DNA of 64,000 nucleotides from Mesorhizobium sp. GTDB taxonomy: Bacteria > Pseudomonadota > Alphaproteobacteria > Rhizobiales > Rhizobiaceae. This document shows, piece after piece, positions 9,171-17,392 of this stretch. The stretch lies in contig SAPZ01000001.1 in NCBI GenBank assembly GCA_004020875.1, positions 434,001 through 498,000 of the forward strand. The letters are read 5' to 3'. Both the position numbers and the translations under genes were made by a program. The notes beneath the pieces are model-generated. The model was not told the DNA's origin and did no database searches. It worked only from the letters and a program-made list of their open reading frames with translations. The number at the start of each line of letters is the position of its first letter. The first letter of the stretch is position 1.

Positions 9171-9542
9171 TGCATCACTCCCTTGGTCAGTGTGTTTGGC
9201 TCAGGCCTTTGAGCCGGATCCGAACCGGTGCTCGATCCGATTGTTCCCCTGGCCAGACCCGGGTCGCGATAACGTTACTCAAGCCGAACGACCGATCCGG
9301 CAGGGTTGACCATTCAAAGCCTCGGGCCAACAACTTGGGAAAGACCACAATGCAGAGAGGCCCGGACGATATGTGTGTAGCGAATGTACCGTCCAGGAGT
9401 GATGCACCGCCTACTGCTGCGGAACACACGGCGGAAACCGAGCGGAGCCAGCGCGCCGCTGGCGCCTGGAGCCTCGTGGAACATTTTGTCGCTCGCCTGA
9501 TTCTTGTGGCAGCCGCTTCGGCATCTCGACGCCCATTCACCT
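9171..9542. other. Divergent intergenic region, nothing specific seen
   Basis: About 370 bases between the EF-hand gene and the divergently transcribed HEIVEKA protein gene. It should hold both promoters, but I recognise no operator, repeat or small gene. An in-frame extension of the downstream gene back to 9504 exists; the later ATG was preferred. Confidence 0.45.
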
Positions 9543-10043
9543 ATGGAGAAACGATTGCTCGCTGACAGTGAAATTCATCATAAGTCAGAAGGTGTTGATG
9601 CCCGCGTGTTGTCTGATGTTGTGGCTGCCCTCAACCGCAGAGTCACCATCTCTCACGAGTTCGACATCCCCTACATCGCTGGTTACAGCGTCGACGCCAA
9701 GACGGTCTACATCGACCGACATCTACCCCGCACACTAAAGGTGAGGAACAAAGATGTTCGGATCGAGCCTTTCTTAGTGGTTCATGAGATAGTCGAGAAA
9801 GCGCTCTTGGATGAGTTACGACTGCATTACCTTCACGCGCACCAGATTGCCTCACGCATCGAGCGGGATTCCGTTAGAACGAGCGGGATAAGGTGGATAG
9901 ACTATCAACGTTTCATGAAGCGTCACGAAAAGGCAATTGACGAGGAAGCATTGAAGAAGGTCCCTGCCGACCTGGACCTCACACCATACAAGGACCTTGA
10001 CGATTACGCCCTGCTTCGGCGGCTCACGAACGTCCGTTCCTGA
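9543..10043 (+). CDS. Hypothetical protein with HEIVEKALLDE motif
   Basis: A 166-aa soluble protein that I cannot name. It contains HEIVEKALLDE at residues 81-91 followed by HAH (98-100), a helical His/Glu pattern like a zincin-type or toxin-associated peptidase helix but without the canonical HExxH. The upstream stretch SVDAKTVYIDRHLP resembles the strand before such a helix. The start at 9543 was chosen over an in-frame ATG at 9504 because the extra N-terminus is atypical. It lies beside the nuclease-like remnant at 10098, and the two could be debris of one accessory element. Confidence 0.6.
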   Translation: MEKRLLADSEIHHKSEGVDARVLSDVVAALNRRVTISHEFDIPYIAGYSVDAKTVYIDRHLPRTLKVRNKDVRIEPFLVVHEIVEKALLDELRLHYLHAHQIASRIERDSVRTSGIRWIDYQRFMKRHEKAIDEEALKKVPADLDLTPYKDLDDYALLRRLTNVRS

Positions 10044-10097
10044 GCCGACCTGCCTCTGCACAGGGAACTCACAGCCGGACATGGTCGGCCATGTCCC

Positions 10098-10539
10098 GTG
10101 CTCCGAACAATCGGCGCGGCATCCACGTACATTTCGGTCCACCCGACCATCTCGAGTGCAGATGCTGAACCCGAATACCCCATCCAGGGATCCCGGCAGG
10201 ATTTCGATTTCCTGATCGTGTTCGACCAAACCATCGTCACGATCGAAGCGAAGGCGACCGGCAGCTGGGATCGCCGGCAGTATGAAAGCAAATGCAAGCG
10301 GCTCAGTGCGTTGCAGACCCGGTCTTCGCAACGCATGATCTCAGCCTGTTCTTCATCCTCCTGTCGCCCGGCTCGCCGCCTCGAAAATTGGATGGGCTTT
10401 TGCCGGACTGCGTCCGGCAAAGCACGTGGGACTCTGGTTCGACGATCCGACGCTCCACTTCATCTCAATTGGGCGCAGCTCACTCACGGTCAAGGAACGG
10501 TGGGTTGCGACACGCAGCAAGTCGTCATTGCGCTGTTAG
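10098..10539 (+). pseudogene. Remnant of a nuclease-like gene, broken in three frames
   Basis: Coding-like sequence runs through all three forward frames. Frame a gives QDFDFLIVFDQTIVTIEAKA followed by TGSWDRRQYESKCKRL. Frame b, from about 10310, gives DLSLFFILLSPGSPP. Frame c, from about 10381, gives a third segment with HVGLWFDDPTLHFISIG before a stop at 10537. The first segment has the D-x(n)-ExK look of the PD-(D/E)xK nuclease core (IEAKA). At least two frameshifts break the gene, so it is almost certainly dead. The family assignment rests on that short motif only. Confidence 0.45.
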
Positions 10540-10640
10540 CAGCACGGCCTTAGCCGGAATTCGCGCCAGCATGTGAAGGTCTTCGCCAGACGGCGGCAGA
10601 CCCACCGCCGCCTGGCTAACTTCTTGTGCCTCGCGACCGC

Positions 10641-11390
10641 CTACTGAGCGGACTGAGCCGCCTTGGCAATCACGTCGGCAACCTTGTCCGGCTGAGAAGC
10701 AAACACCGCGTGGCTCGCCTCGATCTCGATCGTCTCGCTGCCGGCGCGCTTTGCCATGTCGCGCTCAAGGTCGGGGTTGATCGAGCGATCTTGCGTCGCA
10801 ACGATTGCCCAGCTCTTCTTGGTCTGCCACGCCGGTTCGGTGACCTTGCTCGTGAACGCTTCCTTGGAAGCAAAGACCTGTGATCTCGACAGGAAGGCCG
10901 CATCCTCGTTCGGTAGATCGGCTGCGAAGTCGGCCGCGAAATTGGCCGGGTCAAGATAGAGGTAGTTGCCGTCCTTGGTTTCGCGAATGTGCGTGCCGGC
11001 CGCCGGCTTTGAGGATGCCAGGCTGACCAGGCTCTCACCCTTGTCGGGCTCGAACGCCGCGACATAAACCAGTCCGGCAACGTTGGCATGATTACCGGCC
11101 TCGGTGATCACCATGCCGCCATAGCTGTGACCAATCAGGAGCGACGGCCCGTCCTGCAGATCGAGCACGCGATTGGTGGCCGCGACATCATCCTTGAGCG
11201 AGGTGATAGGCTCCTGGACGACCGTCACGTTGAAGCCCCGCTGCTGGAGGATCTCGGCGACCTTGCGCCATCCGGATCCGTCCGCCAACGCGCCGTGGAC
11301 GATCACCATGTTCTTGATCTCGGCCGCCTGCGCGGCAAATGCGATGGCGCTTGTGGTCAATGCGACTGCGAAAATGAAGGCACGATGCAT
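10641..11390 (-). CDS. Exported alpha/beta hydrolase (EstC-like esterase)
   Basis: A 249-aa alpha/beta hydrolase with a signal peptide (cleavage near AQA-AE, residues 20-24). The oxyanion strand is IVHGALADGSGW (30-41), the nucleophile elbow GHSYGG puts Ser at 89, the acid is probably the Asp of ATQDRSI and the catalytic His is in ASHAVF near 227. This matches the small secreted esterase/salicylate-esterase-like subfamily (Abhydrolase_6). The natural substrate is not evident. The next genes on this strand are the remains of dipZ. Confidence 0.87.
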   Translation of the reverse strand: MHRAFIFAVALTTSAIAFAAQAAEIKNMVIVHGALADGSGWRKVAEILQQRGFNVTVVQEPITSLKDDVAATNRVLDLQDGPSLLIGHSYGGMVITEAGNHANVAGLVYVAAFEPDKGESLVSLASSKPAAGTHIRETKDGNYLYLDPANFAADFAADLPNEDAAFLSRSQVFASKEAFTSKVTEPAWQTKKSWAIVATQDRSINPDLERDMAKRAGSETIEIEASHAVFASQPDKVADVIAKAAQSAQ

Positions 11391-11446
11391 GATAGAGCTC
11401 TCCTTTGCTTGAGCTGGTTGCGGTAAAAGACTTTTGCAAAAAGACT

Positions 11447-12005
11447 GTGTAAGCCGAAGGTGACGGCGAAGGCTTGGACGCCGGGATCCGGTAAGCGGAT
11501 CTCGAAGGTTCTGGCCCTGACGTCGCCAGCCTGCCTGACGAGCTGGTAAAGCCTGGCCGCGGCGACGGTGCCGTTGCCATACGCATCAATGTCGACGCCG
11601 TGATTTTCTCCCGGCGCCTTGCCGTCCAGGGTCATCTCGAAGCGGATTGGCTTGTCGTCTAGTCCGGTCCAGGCACGAGATGCAGGTCAACGAGCGCTGA
11701 AGCGGTGGGCGATGGCGCCGTTCGCCTGATCGAGCGTGGCCTGCTCCCCGCCCACGATCCAGTTTCCAGAAAGACTCCAGCGGTTTAAGCGAGGCTCCAC
11801 TAGGGAATATTTTTGCGCGATATCGGGCAGCACGGTCTCGTTCGAAGCAAAGGCCGTTGCCTGCTTCTAGCCGATATAGCATCGCCAACGTGCTGCGCAC
11901 GAAGCTGTGCCAGGCACGGACAAACACGAAGGGCAGGATGGGAAGCATGCAGGGACTGACGACAGTCAGCACTCCTCCCAGATAGGGTATAGCGATAAGC
12001 GGCAT
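11447..12005 (-). pseudogene. dipZ-type gene remnant with large internal deletion
   Basis: The reverse strand starts at an ATG (12005) after AAAGGAAA and encodes IPYLGGVLTVVSPCMLPILP, the N-terminal CcdA-type cysteine segment of DipZ. About 35 codons later the frame runs into the C-terminal carbohydrate-binding-like part (LNRWSLSGNWIVGGEQ, then HRFSAR). Two further frameshifts near 11690-11660 separate this from the final block (NHGVDIDAYGNGTVAAARLY, then FEIRLPDPGVQAFAVTFG). The remaining membrane helices and the thioredoxin domain are gone. The intact protein would carry electrons across the membrane to periplasmic thiols. Confidence 0.75.
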
Positions 12006-12312
12006 CGTCGTTTCCTTTGGTGGAGTCCTGGCAAGGTGCAGAGGCGCCAGCCACGCAGCCGAAAAGATCGCGATGACGTATCCGGGATATGTCCAAATGC
12101 GCTGCAAACTGTATTGAAGTGTACAGACTGGCCCTGGCGCTACATCGCGACACAAATCTGATCGTCGCCAGGGCGCGCGACCTGGCTTTGTAACAGACTG
12201 TACCTTGCACGCCCCAGGCTACATCCGCATTCAATTGCGGCCGCCGTCGGACACACCGGGGATACATCGCGCCGGCTTTTTTGCCGTCCTTCACGCAACC
12301 CGGAGACAACCC

Positions 12313-13353
12313 ATGTCCAACGAAATCGATCATACCCGCCGACGCTTCCTCGGCGTCGCCGCGCTTGCTGTCGCGACCGCCGAGCTTGGCCTCGCGACCC
12401 TGGCCAATGCACAGTCGGGCTCCGCGATAACGACGGCGAAGAGCGGCGCGTCAGAGTCTTTCGATGCGATCAAGCAAGTCAAGGCAGGCGTGCTCGAGAT
12501 CGGTTATGCCGAGATCGGGCCCGCCAATGGAACCGCCGTCCTCCTGCTGCACGGCTGGCCTTACGACATCAACAGTTTCGTCGACGTCGCCCCGATCCTG
12601 GCGACGGCCGGCTTCCGCGTGATCGTTCCACATCTGCGCGGCTACGGAACCACCCACTTCCTGTCGGCCAAGACCCCGCGCAATGGACAGCAGTCGGCGC
12701 TCGCCGCCGATATGATCAACCTGATGGATGTCCTCAAGATCGAAAAGGCGATTGTGGCGGGCTATGACTGGGGCGCGCGCACCGCCAACATCATGGCTGT
12801 ACTCTGGCCGGAGCGCTGCAAGGCGATGGTTTCCGTCAGCGGCTATCTGATCGGGAATCCAGAGGTCAACAAGAAGCCGCTGCCCCCCAAGGCCGAGCTT
12901 GACTGGTGGTACCAGTTCTACTTCGCCACAGAGCGTGGCCGGCTCGGATACGCGGCCCACACGCATGATTTCGCCAGGCTGATCTGGGAGACGGCTTCTC
13001 CGACCTGGAAGTTCGATGACGCCACCTTCAACCGTTCGGCGGCCTCGCTCGACAACGCAGATCATGTCGCCATCACCATCCACAATTATCGCTGGCGGCT
13101 GGGCCTTGCCGAAGGCGAGGCAAAATACAAAGCATTCGAAAAGAAGCTCGCCATGGCGCCGGCGATCACGATCCCGACGATCACCATGGAAGGCGACGCC
13201 AACGGCGCGCCGCATCCCCATCCGTCGGCCTATGCCGACAAGTTCTCGGGAAAATACGAGCATCGCAACATCAGCGGCGGCATCGGCCATAATCTGCCGC
13301 AAGAGGCCCCGCAGGCTTTCGCCCAGGCAGTGATGGATGTCGCGAAATTCTAG
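12313..13353 (+). CDS. Tat-exported alpha/beta hydrolase (epoxide-hydrolase/dehalogenase type)
   Basis: A 346-aa protein with a twin-arginine signal (TRRRFLGVAALAVA, residues 8-21; cleavage near ANA-QSG). The alpha/beta hydrolase domain has HGWP at 80-83, nucleophile elbow GYDWGA with Asp at 152, and a terminal GIGHNLPQEAP with His near 326. An aspartate nucleophile points to the epoxide-hydrolase/haloalkane-dehalogenase branch rather than esterases. Tat export implies that it folds in the cytoplasm and acts in the periplasm. It is followed by a two-component system about 100 nt downstream, which may control it. Confidence 0.88.
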   Translation: MSNEIDHTRRRFLGVAALAVATAELGLATLANAQSGSAITTAKSGASESFDAIKQVKAGVLEIGYAEIGPANGTAVLLLHGWPYDINSFVDVAPILATAGFRVIVPHLRGYGTTHFLSAKTPRNGQQSALAADMINLMDVLKIEKAIVAGYDWGARTANIMAVLWPERCKAMVSVSGYLIGNPEVNKKPLPPKAELDWWYQFYFATERGRLGYAAHTHDFARLIWETASPTWKFDDATFNRSAASLDNADHVAITIHNYRWRLGLAEGEAKYKAFEKKLAMAPAITIPTITMEGDANGAPHPHPSAYADKFSGKYEHRNISGGIGHNLPQEAPQAFAQAVMDVAKF

Positions 13354-13455
13354 GCGACATGACCGTCTGCCGCGAAGATACCGGCTTCGCGGCAGACCAT
13401 GCTGGGGCTAATGATGATCCGCATGGCCGCATGCCACGGAGGTCTGGAAGCGAGA

Positions 13456-14196
13456 ATGGACCATGTCGATCACATCCTGATCGTCGATGACGACCGCGAA
13501 ATCCGGGAGCTGGTGTCGAGCTATCTGGCGAAAAACGGGCTTCGCACCACCGTTTGCGCCGATGGCCGCCAAATGCGCAGCTTTCTGGACGCAAACACGG
13601 TCGATCTGATCGTGCTCGACGTCATGATGCCGGGCGATGATGGCATCGTGCTTTGTCGCGAATTGCGCTCGGGCAAGCACAAAGCCACGCCTGTGATGAT
13701 GCTGACGGCGCGCAACGACGAGGTAGACCGGATCCTTGGACTGGAAATCGGCGCCGACGATTATCTGTCAAAGCCTTTCGCCGCGCGCGAACTCCTGGCC
13801 CGCATCAAGGCGGTCCTGCGTCGCACCAGGATGCTCCCGCCCAATCTCCAGATCAGCGAAGCAGGGCAGATCGTGTCGTTCGGCGATTGGCGGCTCGATA
13901 CCGTCGGTCGCCAGCTATTGAACAAGGAAGGCGTGGCGATCGCGCTTAGCGGTGCCGAGTACCGGCTGCTGCGCGTCTTTGTCGATCACCCGCAACGCGT
14001 CCTGAGCCGGGACCAATTGCTCAATCTTACTCAAGGCCGCGATGCCGAGCTTTTCGACCGGTCGATCGACCTTCTCGTCAGCAGGGTAAGACAGCGGCTG
14101 GGGGATGATGCCCGAGAGCCTGTCTACATCAAGACCGTGCGGGCGGAAGGTTATGTTTTCTCGGTGCCGGTCGAGATCACGGAGCCGCGCACGTGA
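13456..14196 (+). CDS. OmpR-family response regulator
   Basis: A 246-aa DNA-binding response regulator. The receiver domain has the acidic pocket DDD at 11-13, phosphoacceptor Asp55 in LIVLDVMMPGDDG and Lys in YLSKPF near 105. The C-terminal winged helix contains LSGAEYRLLRVFVDHP and RVRQRLGDD. The ATG at 13456 gives the normal family N-terminus (DHILIVDDD); an in-frame ATG at 13399 adds 19 atypical residues. The stop overlaps the kinase start by 4 nt, so the two are translated together. Confidence 0.93.
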   Translation: MDHVDHILIVDDDREIRELVSSYLAKNGLRTTVCADGRQMRSFLDANTVDLIVLDVMMPGDDGIVLCRELRSGKHKATPVMMLTARNDEVDRILGLEIGADDYLSKPFAARELLARIKAVLRRTRMLPPNLQISEAGQIVSFGDWRLDTVGRQLLNKEGVAIALSGAEYRLLRVFVDHPQRVLSRDQLLNLTQGRDAELFDRSIDLLVSRVRQRLGDDAREPVYIKTVRAEGYVFSVPVEITEPRT

Positions 14197-15533
14197 CCTG
14201 GCGGGCATGGTGGCCGGGCACGTTGCGCGCGCGCCTGTTTGTGATCATGTTCACGGGCCTCACGCTTGCATATGGTCTTTCCTTCGGCCTGCTTTATGCC
14301 GAACGCTACATGTCTGCCAGAGCCATCATGCTCGGCACACTGGAAAGCGACTTGGCGACCTCGATAGCCGTCCTGGATCGTCTGCCTGCCACGGAGCGGT
14401 CGATCTGGCTCGACCGTCTGAGCCGCGGCAACTACCGGCTCGTGCTTGGCCCGGGCCAGAACGGCATACCCGATACATCGCAGCGCGGCGCGGAAATCGC
14501 CAAGCGGATCGAGGATGCGGCCGGTCACAAATACCCGCTGCGCATCGAATCCATCCCCTCGGGCGGCAACAGGCTCCAGGGCCACCTGACCCTTTCGGAC
14601 GGCTCGCCGCTCACCATCGATGTCACTCCCACCGGCATCATGCCGGTCGCCCATTGGCTTCCCTACGTCTTCATGGTGCAGATGGCGCTTTTGTTGCTGT
14701 GTTCCTGGTTAGCCATGCGCCAGGCCGTGCGCCCGCTCGCTGAACTCACTGCCGCGGCTGATGGGTTGGATCCTACCAGCAAGCGCATTCTGATGAGCGA
14801 AAGCGGCCCACGCGAGGTCACCCACGCGGCTCGTGCATTCAACGCCATGCGCGACCGGATCGACCACTACCTCGAAGAGCGCGTCCAGATCCTTGCCGCC
14901 ATTTCGCACGACCTCCAGACTCCGATTACGCGTATGCGGCTGCGCGCCGATATGGCCGAGGACTCTCCGGACAAGGACAAGCTCGTCAGTGACCTGCAAG
15001 AGATCGGGCGCCTGGTGCAGGATGGCATAGCCTATGCCCGCAGTTCGCACAGCAGCGGCGAGAGCTTGTCGCGGATAGATCTTGCCTCCTTCATCGACAG
15101 CATTGCCTATGACTATCAGGACACAGGTAGTGCCGTCTCCGTCGTTGGAACCGTGCACGGCACGGCCACCACGAAGCCGCATGCGCTGCGCCGGATCCTG
15201 ACCAACTTCATAGACAACGCGATCAAATTCGCCGGGGCGGCCGAGATCAGCGTGGAGCAGAAATCCAACAGCATTGCCATCACAGTGGCCGATCGCGGCC
15301 CGGGCATTCCCGAAGCGATGCTGGAGGTCGCGATGCAGCCCTTCTTCAGGCTTGAGCAATCGCGTAACCGCGAAACCGGAGGCAGCGGGCTCGGCTTGGC
15401 GATAGCCCAGCAACTGGCGGGGGCGATCGGCGGATCGGTCAGGCTCTATAACCGGGCCGGTGGCGGGCTGGCGGCGGAGGTCAGCATCCATGAGCCCGCC
15501 ATGGCAGGTCGTGGAGCGATGGCTACGCTTTGA
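14193..15533 (+). CDS. Sensor histidine kinase, EnvZ-like
   Basis: A 446-aa inner-membrane kinase starting at a GTG overlapping the regulator stop. TM1 is about residues 12-34, a periplasmic domain of roughly 120 residues follows, and TM2 is about 155-175. HAMP is 176-230, the phosphorylated histidine is in LAAISHDLQTPITRMR (His239), and the N, G1 and G2 boxes include NFIDNAIKF, DRGPGIP and GSGLGLAIAQQLAG. It partners the upstream OmpR-type regulator. The signal is unknown; the neighbourhood (exported hydrolases, dipZ and ohr remnants) hints at envelope or peroxide stress, but that is inference. Confidence 0.92.
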   Translation: MTWRAWWPGTLRARLFVIMFTGLTLAYGLSFGLLYAERYMSARAIMLGTLESDLATSIAVLDRLPATERSIWLDRLSRGNYRLVLGPGQNGIPDTSQRGAEIAKRIEDAAGHKYPLRIESIPSGGNRLQGHLTLSDGSPLTIDVTPTGIMPVAHWLPYVFMVQMALLLLCSWLAMRQAVRPLAELTAAADGLDPTSKRILMSESGPREVTHAARAFNAMRDRIDHYLEERVQILAAISHDLQTPITRMRLRADMAEDSPDKDKLVSDLQEIGRLVQDGIAYARSSHSSGESLSRIDLASFIDSIAYDYQDTGSAVSVVGTVHGTATTKPHALRRILTNFIDNAIKFAGAAEISVEQKSNSIAITVADRGPGIPEAMLEVAMQPFFRLEQSRNRETGGSGLGLAIAQQLAGAIGGSVRLYNRAGGGLAAEVSIHEPAMAGRGAMATL

Positions 15534-15636
15534 TACATTTCGGCCCGTTCCCGGAAACATCCGCGATATATTGATGAAGGATATTGCGAATTATCCGCCA
15601 CGGGCGCGGTCGATATTGCAACATCGGGACAGTAAC

Positions 15637-15725
15637 ATGAAGAAGCTAGACAATGTCGTCTACACCAGCAAGACACATACCACTGGCAGGCGCGAAGGTT
15701 TCGCGCGCAGCGACGATGCGTCTAT
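15637..15725 (+). pseudogene. Fragment of an ohr (organic hydroperoxide resistance) gene
   Basis: From an ATG at 15637 the sequence encodes an N-terminus containing VVYTSKTHTTGRREGFARSD. This is the beginning of Ohr/OsmC-family peroxidases, whose homologues continue with a GTNPEQLFAAG segment and two catalytic cysteines. Neither follows: similarity stops after about 28 codons and the frame closes at 15790. The rest of the gene is missing. Together with the dipZ remnant this suggests a decayed thiol/peroxide-defence cluster around the hydrolase and two-component genes. Confidence 0.5.
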
Positions 15726-15986
15726 CACCGCGCTGGCCAGGGTATCTCGCTCTGCGATGCCCAGCGGTATGCTGCGCATACGTTTCCAATGACCATGGCC
15801 ATCTCTTCTCGAAGACTAAGGAAGATCGAACTATTGACAAGAATTTCTGCCATCGGCTGGTTCAGCGATATTTGACCGAGTTCAAAATTTTCCAACCAAG
15901 ATGATGGCATGTCTGCCGAACCGCATATATTCGCTGCCACCGCCACGTATTGGGCGCAGCCGTGTTGCGCCGCTGTTTCTGTCGAT

Positions 15987-16000
15987 TTGATCTTGGACAA
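15987..16000 (+). promoter_or_regulatory. Weak FixK/FNR-type box
   Basis: TTGAT-CTTG-GACAA, one mismatch to TTGAY-N4-RTCAA, 66 bp before the start of the small lipoprotein at 16067. It is listed because the paralogous lipoprotein at 31321 also has such a site at similar distance. Confidence 0.35.
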
Positions 16001-16066
16001 ATCCATTGCCTTGGCGGAATGCCATAGTATCTCCGTCTATTGTCAATCCGTCAGGAGTAAAAGCAG

Positions 16067-16270
16067 ATGAAAGTGCTTATCGTCGCTTCGCTAGGCTTGG
16101 TGCTTGCCGGCTGCGTCAATGAGAGTCGCTATGTCTCCGTTCCGGGTCATGCCTACAAGACCGAACCTGGCTGTAAGCGCCATGAAACCCCTTCGAAGTT
16201 CGATCCCGACTGCGATTGTCCGAAGAAAGGCTACAAGGGTTTCAAACAACCGATTCCATGTCCGCTATGA
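16067..16270 (+). CDS. Small lipoprotein with FDPDCD motif
   Basis: A 67-aa predicted outer- or inner-membrane lipoprotein. The signal peptide MKVLIVASLGLVLAGC has a perfect lipobox (LAGC, Cys16). The mature part contains KFDPDCDCPKKGYKGF and five cysteines in all. A related motif (EFDPNCDEPRVGFKNF) occurs in the lipoprotein at 31043-31321, so the two are paralogues. A good ribosome binding site (CAGGAG) lies 11 nt before the ATG. The PRPP synthetase gene follows on the same strand after about 145 nt. The function is unknown. Confidence 0.8.
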   Translation: MKVLIVASLGLVLAGCVNESRYVSVPGHAYKTEPGCKRHETPSKFDPDCDCPKKGYKGFKQPIPCPL

Positions 16271-16414
16271 TGTGCGGCGGGAGTCGGGCTAATAGATGTC
16301 CGAGACTTCCTCGCAGCGGTCTCCTCTTAGATCAGGCAGATCGGCTCCTGGGAAGTGGAGGGCGGCGTGTCGCGGAGGACGACGTCCCATGGCAACCGCA
16401 TTGGTGAGATAACT

Positions 16415-17392
16415 ATGCGCTTTTTCGCCTTGAAAGGGACTGATCAACTGGGCGGAGGTGTCGCGCAAGCCTTGGGCGTTGACCTCGGCTCGCATGAAGA
16501 ACGCGAATTCGAGGATGGCGAGCACAAGGCTCGGCCCCTTGTGAGTGTGCGCGGTGAAGACGTCTATATACTCCATAGCCTCGCAGGCGAGCCTGGGGCG
16601 TCCCCTAACGATAAGCTCCTCAGGCTTCTCTTCTTCATCGCGACCTGTCGGGAAAACGGCGCTGCGCGCGTCACGGCGATCGCGCCCTATCTTGCCTATG
16701 CGCGCAAGGAGCGGCAGACCAAAGCGCGTGACCCCGTAAGCACGCGCTACGTGGCGCAGCTGTTCGAGGCGGTTGGTACCGAGTGCCTCATCACCCTCGA
16801 CGTTCACAATTTCTCGGCGTTTCAAAATGCCTTCCGTTGTCGAACGCTTCAACTCGATACGGGCGCCCTCTTTGTGCCAGCGCTACGCGAGCTCGCCGGC
16901 GCCGGGCCTATTGTGGTGTTTTCTCCTGACGGCGGCGGCGTGAAGCGCGCGCAGTTGGTGAAGGAAAGGTGCGAGACGGCAATGGGCAATGAAGTCGGGT
17001 TCGGTTTCATGGAGAAGCGCCGGAGCCGAGGGGTCGTCTCGGGCGACCTGTTTGCCGGCGATGTGAGCGGGAAGACCGTCTTTCTTGTCGACGATATGAT
17101 CAGCACTGGCGGTACGATGCTGAGGGCCGCGCGCGCCTGCCGGGAACGCGGCGCCAAGCAAGTCCACGCCATCGCCACCCACGGTCTGTTGGGCAAGGGT
17201 TCGGAAGCCCTGTTCATGGACCCGGCCATTGGGCGCATTGTCGTTACCGACAGCGTGGCGTCGGCATCGAAGGCTGGAGCCGGCCACGAAGCAAAGCTGC
17301 AGGTCCTGTCAACCGCGCCGCTGATTGCCCAGGCGATCAAGCGCCTGCATGCGAATGGCTCAATTTCCGAACTGGCCGGGATGGAGAGCTGA
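16415..17392 (+). CDS. Ribose-phosphate pyrophosphokinase family (PRPP synthetase), divergent copy
   Basis: A 325-aa protein with two phosphoribosyltransferase-fold halves. The flexible basic loop ARKERQTKARDPVSTRYVAQ near residue 105 and the PRPP-binding loop VFLVDDMISTGGTML near 225 are typical of ribose-phosphate diphosphokinase, which makes PRPP from ribose 5-phosphate and ATP. The sequence is more divergent than housekeeping Prs, so this is probably an accessory copy. The ATG at 16415 gives the family N-terminus (MRFFALKGTDQLGGG). The 3' end overlaps the convergent kinase-like gene by 56 bp. Confidence 0.85.
   Translation: MRFFALKGTDQLGGGVAQALGVDLGSHEEREFEDGEHKARPLVSVRGEDVYILHSLAGEPGASPNDKLLRLLFFIATCRENGAARVTAIAPYLAYARKERQTKARDPVSTRYVAQLFEAVGTECLITLDVHNFSAFQNAFRCRTLQLDTGALFVPALRELAGAGPIVVFSPDGGGVKRAQLVKERCETAMGNEVGFGFMEKRRSRGVVSGDLFAGDVSGKTVFLVDDMISTGGTMLRAARACRERGAKQVHAIATHGLLGKGSEALFMDPAIGRIVVTDSVASASKAGAGHEAKLQVLSTAPLIAQAIKRLHANGSISELAGMES

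Noticed and set aside
9300..9320. TTGACCATTCAAAG upstream of the HEIVEKA gene
   Set aside because: The second half-site is not RTCAA at the correct spacing, so it is not counted as a FixK box.
15725..16006. 93-codon reverse frame with a faint carboxymuconolactone-decarboxylase look (FLSLREEMAMVIGN)
   Set aside because: Only a few residues match, the CxxC catalytic pair is absent and the frame overlaps the ohr fragment and the weak FixK-type box; not enough to call a gene.
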